26,030 nt of DNA, taken from the IMG/VR virus record IMGVR_UViG_3300009418_000104, positions 1 to 26,030 of that record. One strand, written 5' to 3'. The notes under the pieces are model-generated. The model saw only the letters and a program-made list of their open reading frames with translations, did no database searches and was not told the origin of the DNA. Position numbers and translations under genes: made by a program. Every line of letters starts with the position of its first letter. Position 1 is the stretch's first letter. This document shows positions 22,844 through 26,030 of the stretch, piece by piece. The stretch comes from a virus.

Positions 22844-24298
22844 TTATTTAAGATGACCACGCATGGCCGCATACTCCAATGTCGTGAGCACCACCGGATT
22901 GGATCGGGGAGAAGCGAGTGTGCTCACGAGCATTGCCTCCCCGAATTTCTTCGGCGGGACACCGTGCTTCGGGTCCAACCTCACCCACCTCATTAGCGCC
23001 GGGAATAGAACGATCCGACGCAGATTATAGAAGGGATACTCCCTGAGGGCCATCCGCTCAAGCTGGTAAGCCAGCTTCGGCACCTCCCGTTTAACGTTCT
23101 CAGCGATCATGTGCATCTGTTCGGCCTTGGCCTCCTTGATGCCATAGTAGCCAACGATCGCTATCGTCACTGCCATCAACCCAGGCAACACCAGCCGACG
23201 CAGCGCGCTCCTTCGCGCACGCCCGAAGGCGGGTGCCATTACTCCCAGGCCCACGACCGCCATGAAGGCCGTCGCTGGGTTCTGTAAGGGGAAGGACACC
23301 AGGGCCAGGGTTGCCAGGGCGGCCAGGGAAAAACAATGGGGGCCGATGCCCACACATCGCTTTAGGACCATGACCGCAAAAATGGTGACGATGCCAAATC
23401 CCACAAGACCCAGGTCGCTCAACAGCTGCAGATATTCGTTGTGCGCTGCCTCGACCACGGTGCCCGGCGTCACCACTTCCGTGAATGGTGCCGTCGCGAA
23501 AAAAGGATACTGGTACAGATACCCACCAAATCCCTGCCCGATCAATGGAGCAGCCCACCACATCCGCAGCGTGGTCTGAGCGAATTCCCAACGGAAGCGT
23601 AAGGACGTCTGGAGCTCCGTACTGCTCCACAGGACGACCAAGAGGACAACGGATAGGCCCAAGGCTATGATAAGAAGATCAGTGGTCATCACACGGCGTC
23701 TCCAGGCGCATATGGCGAAGGCGACCATGCCCGCAAAAGCGACGAACTCGCTATGGCTGGGGTTGTCCCAAAGCTGGTAGGCGGCAGCAATGACCACGGC
23801 ACTGCGGATAACCCAGGGCACTCGCCACACGGCCCAGGGCAGCGCCACCAGGATCATCTCCGAGACCAAGTTGTCATTCCCAAAGCCCCCTCGCCAATCT
23901 GGCCGGAGGATATCACTAACGCTAGCAACGATAATTGCCGCAGCGGCAGCCCAACTCATCGCAGTAATCAAGAAATCTTGGTCCACTCGTCGGACCAAAA
24001 TAAACAATATGAGCAACGCCGTGGCATGGAACATCTGATGTGTGTACTGAGCAACGTCGGGGGTCCATGCAATGGAGGCTGCAGCCCAAGCGAGCATCAT
24101 CCCGGCCACCATATCGACGACATCCAGGCGAGCCCGATCGGTAATCAGCAGCACGCACCCCACGGCAGCCAGCACTTCAATCGCCAGCCATTTGGGTGCT
24201 ACCACTAGACCCCAACTTGGAACGTGGCCCGCCATCGCCGCGGTCGCAAGGACCGCAGCAATGACGAGCGCACATCCCTTGTAGTACGTGGTCAGCAT
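22844..24298 (-). CDS. Polytopic O-antigen ligase/polymerase-like membrane glycosyltransferase (Wzy_C type)
   Basis: A 484-residue protein with about 11 to 13 hydrophobic segments. A polar loop (about 226-294) holds the family signature: RFRWEFAQTTLRMWWAAPLI, then GQGFGGYLYQYPFF, then EAAHNEYLQLLSDLGLVGFG (H286). An upstream GGFGNDNLVSE (137-147) matches another conserved site. WaaL, Wzy and PglL/PilO-type enzymes share this layout and move lipid-linked glycans to lipid A core, to growing polymer or to protein in the periplasm. Which acceptor is used cannot be told from sequence. The last ~95 residues (390-484) are soluble. The ATG follows the TAA of the exported protein gene with no gap and no separate ribosome site, so translation is coupled. 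The location inside the head operon is unusual. Confidence 0.8.
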   Translation of the reverse strand: MLTTYYKGCALVIAAVLATAAMAGHVPSWGLVVAPKWLAIEVLAAVGCVLLITDRARLDVVDMVAGMMLAWAAASIAWTPDVAQYTHQMFHATALLILFILVRRVDQDFLITAMSWAAAAAIIVASVSDILRPDWRGGFGNDNLVSEMILVALPWAVWRVPWVIRSAVVIAAAYQLWDNPSHSEFVAFAGMVAFAICAWRRRVMTTDLLIIALGLSVVLLVVLWSSTELQTSLRFRWEFAQTTLRMWWAAPLIGQGFGGYLYQYPFFATAPFTEVVTPGTVVEAAHNEYLQLLSDLGLVGFGIVTIFAVMVLKRCVGIGPHCFSLAALATLALVSFPLQNPATAFMAVVGLGVMAPAFGRARRSALRRLVLPGLMAVTIAIVGYYGIKEAKAEQMHMIAENVKREVPKLAYQLERMALREYPFYNLRRIVLFPALMRWVRLDPKHGVPPKKFGEAMLVSTLASPRSNPVVLTTLEYAAMRGHLK

Positions 24299-24880
24299 TT
24301 ACCGATCGATGGTAATGGTGAACACGGCCTTGGCAGTCGTTGACGAGGCACCATCGCTCTCGATGACAATACGTTCACCCGCGGCCACTGTGTTAAGCGC
24401 AGTGGGTGTCGCGGTTCCCGTATCGCCGACCGAGATTGGTGAGGCCACATCGACCTCGCCACCAGTGATCGGTGTCTTTCCGGTAGCGTCCTGGATGTAA
24501 GCGACGAAGGTTAGGTCACTCGCCGACCCTTCCGTGATCGCTGTATCAATGGACACGCGGATCGAACTGATATCACCGGCAACGGGCATCGGGACGTACA
24601 CCGTTGAGGAGGCCGTCTGAATATCTGCCAGTGTAAATGACAGATACGCTTCGTCCAGCTCCGCACCGGTTGCCGATACCGTGGTGCTCGCAATGGAGAA
24701 CGTGCCACCGCTTTCGATGTCCAGGTCACCGCCGCTGGCGATATCGAGCGATCCACCGATCACCCAACGCGCACCACCTTGCTCCGAATAATTGCTGACA
24801 TTCTGAGCAATAGCGGCACCAGCGAAGATGCACAGGCCAACAAACAATCCTGACAAGGCTTTCTTCAGAAGATTTCGCAT
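24299..24880 (-). CDS. Exported, virion-like β-repeat protein with signal peptide
   Basis: A 193-residue protein with AAGGAG before the ATG. It starts with a clear signal peptide: n-region MRNLLKK, hydrophobic ALSGLFVGLCIFAGAAIA, and probable cleavage AIA/QN. The mature part opens NVSNYSEQGGARWVIGGSLD and continues IASGGDLDIESGGTFSIAST. This NYxEQGGA...IGG...SGG pattern I recall from phage head-decoration or fibre-like proteins, normally without a signal peptide. The rest is β-rich (RVSIDTAITEGSASDLTFVA and so on), with no enzymatic motif. It is directly coupled to the membrane glycan enzyme gene. It may be a glycosylated or envelope-located product, or a virion protein with a helical N-terminus that only imitates a signal. 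Confidence 0.7.
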   Translation of the reverse strand: MRNLLKKALSGLFVGLCIFAGAAIAQNVSNYSEQGGARWVIGGSLDIASGGDLDIESGGTFSIASTTVSATGAELDEAYLSFTLADIQTASSTVYVPMPVAGDISSIRVSIDTAITEGSASDLTFVAYIQDATGKTPITGGEVDVASPISVGDTGTATPTALNTVAAGERIVIESDGASSTTAKAVFTITIDR

Positions 24881-24907
24881 TGCGTTTCTCCTTCCAATGG
24901 GTCAGGC

Positions 24908-24941
24908 CTGGGTGGCACCAGGGAGGCAGTACACCACCCAG
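24908..24941 (-). promoter_or_regulatory. Stem-loop in the 80-base gap before the exported protein gene
   Basis: The gap 24881-24960 is the widest in the head region. It holds a perfect 8-bp inverted repeat (CTGGGTGG at 24908-24915, CCACCCAG at 24934-24941) with an 18-base loop. There is no U-run afterwards on the minus strand. It may separate the abundant capsid transcripts from the downstream genes by attenuation or RNA processing. It could also be chance in a G/C-rich stretch. Confidence 0.3.
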
Positions 24942-24960
24942 ACCATCCCACTCGCCCTGG

Positions 24961-25383
24961 TCAGGTGGCTTGCGCCGTGACCGGAGCGTGCCTGGCCTTG
25001 CCGGACAGCCAACAGGCGCAGAAGAACGCGACGCCCGCATTGCCGGCCGGTGTGATGGTTGCCCTCAGATACCGCTCCGGAGGCACGATGCCGATACGAC
25101 GGACGGTGTTGTCGTCGGCTTCGTCGAACGAGACATTGGCCTCGTCCACCTGCAGGAAGGCATCGTCGACCGCGACGTTATCCGACAAGCCGCTGTCGTC
25201 GCCGCTTTCGATGAGAACGGTGAAGGTGGCAGCCGCGTCCGCCAGGGACCCGATGAGAATGAGGAGCAGAACTTCCTCGAACCCCTGGGTGTCCAGGATC
25301 TCAGACACGAGCACCGTGTTGTCGCTGCTGTCGGCAATGGGGCTAATCGCCCGAGCCGGCAGAAGATTGTTATAGAGGTTCAT
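24961..25383 (-). CDS. Conserved small head-region protein, possible capsid decoration
   Basis: A 140-residue protein with AAGGAGGG before its ATG, directly after the capsid gene. It reads MNLYNNLLPARAISPIADSS, then LDTQGFEEVLLLILIGSLAD, then FTVLIESGDDSGLSDNVAVD, and ends ERYLRATITPAGNAGVAFFC followed by HAPVTAQAT. I recall this pattern ('...RYLRv......G.......l..~~rhAP') from proteins found next to HK97-type capsid genes, with unknown or decoration function. The SGDDSG...RYLR pattern resembles the C-terminal domain of the major tail protein in this phage (SDDNSG...WWRV), so a shared β-sandwich fold is possible. Confidence 0.65.
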   Translation of the reverse strand: MNLYNNLLPARAISPIADSSDNTVLVSEILDTQGFEEVLLLILIGSLADAAATFTVLIESGDDSGLSDNVAVDDAFLQVDEANVSFDEADDNTVRRIGIVPPERYLRATITPAGNAGVAFFCACWLSGKARHAPVTAQAT

Positions 25384-25398
25384 GATGATGAGCCCTCC

Positions 25399-26030
25399 TT
25401 AGGCCGAGATGGTGTTGAGGCGAAGCGCCTCGGCGAGCACCACCTGCCCACCGACACGGCGACGGGCAATGAAGCGGACGTTGCCGCTCGCGGCTTGCGT
25501 ATAGGGATCACGCAGAACCGACAGGCGAATGCGGTCCACGATGAGATAGCCCCGACGGAAGTCGCCGAAAGCGACCGAGTTGGCGGCCGCGGCTTGGTTG
25601 GGCATGTCCGTTGCCTCGACATACGGTGCCCCGATGATCGTGTTCGGAACGCCGTTCGCAATGCCGGCCATCCACAAGTACTGACCGTTGCCGTCCTTCA
25701 ACTTGCGGACGGCGCCGATGGAGTTCCTGTTGAGGACCCAGACAGCATTGCGGGCATACGCCGACTTGATGGCGTGGAATGTGTCGATCAGACCGTCGGC
25801 CTGGATCAGCGTTGCGTGCCCGGAGTTCGTAGTGCCGACGTCGCCGTTCTGCAGGAAGCCCTCGGGCTGTCCCACGGCGTCGCCGTTCACGAACGCTGTG
25901 CCTTCGGAGACGCCGAACTGTTCGGCGAACTCCATGTTGAGTTCGGCCTCAAGGTTGAACGCACTGTCCTCGAGGTCTTGCTCGGAGATGTCCACCAGCG
26001 CATAGTGCTCGTGCGTGGGGATTTCCTCCA
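25399..26030 (-). CDS. Major capsid protein (HK97 fold), C-terminal part, cut by the right edge
   Basis: The frame is open to the window edge. Reading in, it gives EEIPTHEHYALVDISEQDLE, then DSAFNLEAELNMEFAEQFGV, then EGTAFVNGDAVGQPEGFL, a familiar HK97-type order ('~~~e~~A~~~vs~~lLeDs~~~l~~~l~~~~~~~~a~~e~~afi~G~G~~qP~Gil'). The remainder has the expected NAVWVLNRNSIGAVRKLKDG, then PYVEATDMPNQAAAANSVAF and GDFRRGYLIVDRIRLSVLRD, and ends with RVGGQVVLAEALRLNTISA. About 210 residues are present. The N-terminal part, including any scaffold domain, lies outside. An internal GTG at 25995 is not the start. Confidence 0.93.
   Translation of the reverse strand, partial: EEIPTHEHYALVDISEQDLEDSAFNLEAELNMEFAEQFGVSEGTAFVNGDAVGQPEGFLQNGDVGTTNSGHATLIQADGLIDTFHAIKSAYARNAVWVLNRNSIGAVRKLKDGNGQYLWMAGIANGVPNTIIGAPYVEATDMPNQAAAANSVAFGDFRRGYLIVDRIRLSVLRDPYTQAASGNVRFIARRRVGGQVVLAEALRLNTISA

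Noticed and set aside
1-26030. Lysogeny genes, tRNAs, CRISPR arrays, insertion sequences or attachment sites
   Set aside because: I looked for integrase or repressor motifs, repeat-spacer patterns, transposase motifs and cloverleaf-like segments and saw none. This does not exclude them elsewhere in the genome.

Overview
The window is a stretch of a tailed, double-stranded DNA bacteriophage genome, or a prophage-like copy of one. Every gene I can support lies on the minus strand, so transcription runs from the right edge to the left. Genes are packed with ATGA, TGATG or TAATG junctions, and most starts have a GGAG-type ribosome binding site. The head-tail connector, tail terminator, tape measure, Dit, hub and J-like genes indicate a siphovirus with an HK97-type capsid. 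The tail-tip set (Dit-like, DUF2163-like hub, DUF6950/NlpC-type peptidase, J-like protein) and a small periplasmic protein resemble families I associate with Alphaproteobacteria and their phages and gene transfer agents. The LamG/SPRY/DUF7483-like fibre is a type I associate with aquatic phages. Host and habitat are inferences. I see no integrase, repressor, tRNA, CRISPR array or insertion sequence.

Layout in transcription order (right to left). Head: C-terminal part of the major capsid protein (26030-25399), a conserved small protein that may be a decoration protein (25383-24961), an exported virion-like protein (24880-24299), a polytopic O-antigen ligase/polymerase-like membrane enzyme (24298-22844), a small charged protein, head-tail adaptor, head closure protein, gp10-like protein and tail terminator (22826-20742). 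Tail: two paralogous tail-tube proteins (20739-19585), tail assembly chaperones with a canonical -1 frameshift at GGGAAAC (19563-18992), tape measure, Dit, hub, peptidase and J-like protein (18992-12332). Fibre region: 12321-8191, including a LamG/SPRY/DUF7483-like fibre whose reading frame is broken inside the LamG domain. Lysis: 8188-6185, with an exported small protein, a TM/coiled-coil protein, a lysozyme-like endolysin, a holin candidate and a YiiX-like cysteine peptidase. A gene-free region (5893-6184) with a long hairpin and TGATAAT repeats separates this from the replication module: SNF2 helicase, two unknown conserved proteins, an SSB-like protein, an archaeo-eukaryotic-type primase, a DEDDh exonuclease, and the N-terminus of a UvrD-like helicase cut by the left edge (5892-1).

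The most unusual content is the pair at 24880-22844. A protein with a signal peptide and virion-like repeats is fused by a zero-gap TAA-ATG junction to a Wzy_C/WaaL-type membrane enzyme, in the middle of the head genes. This suggests late-expressed remodelling of host surface glycans, or glycosylation of the exported partner. Other points worth checking are the precise -1 frameshift site, the duplicated tail tube protein, a domain inserted in the J-like hub, and the broken fibre frame.
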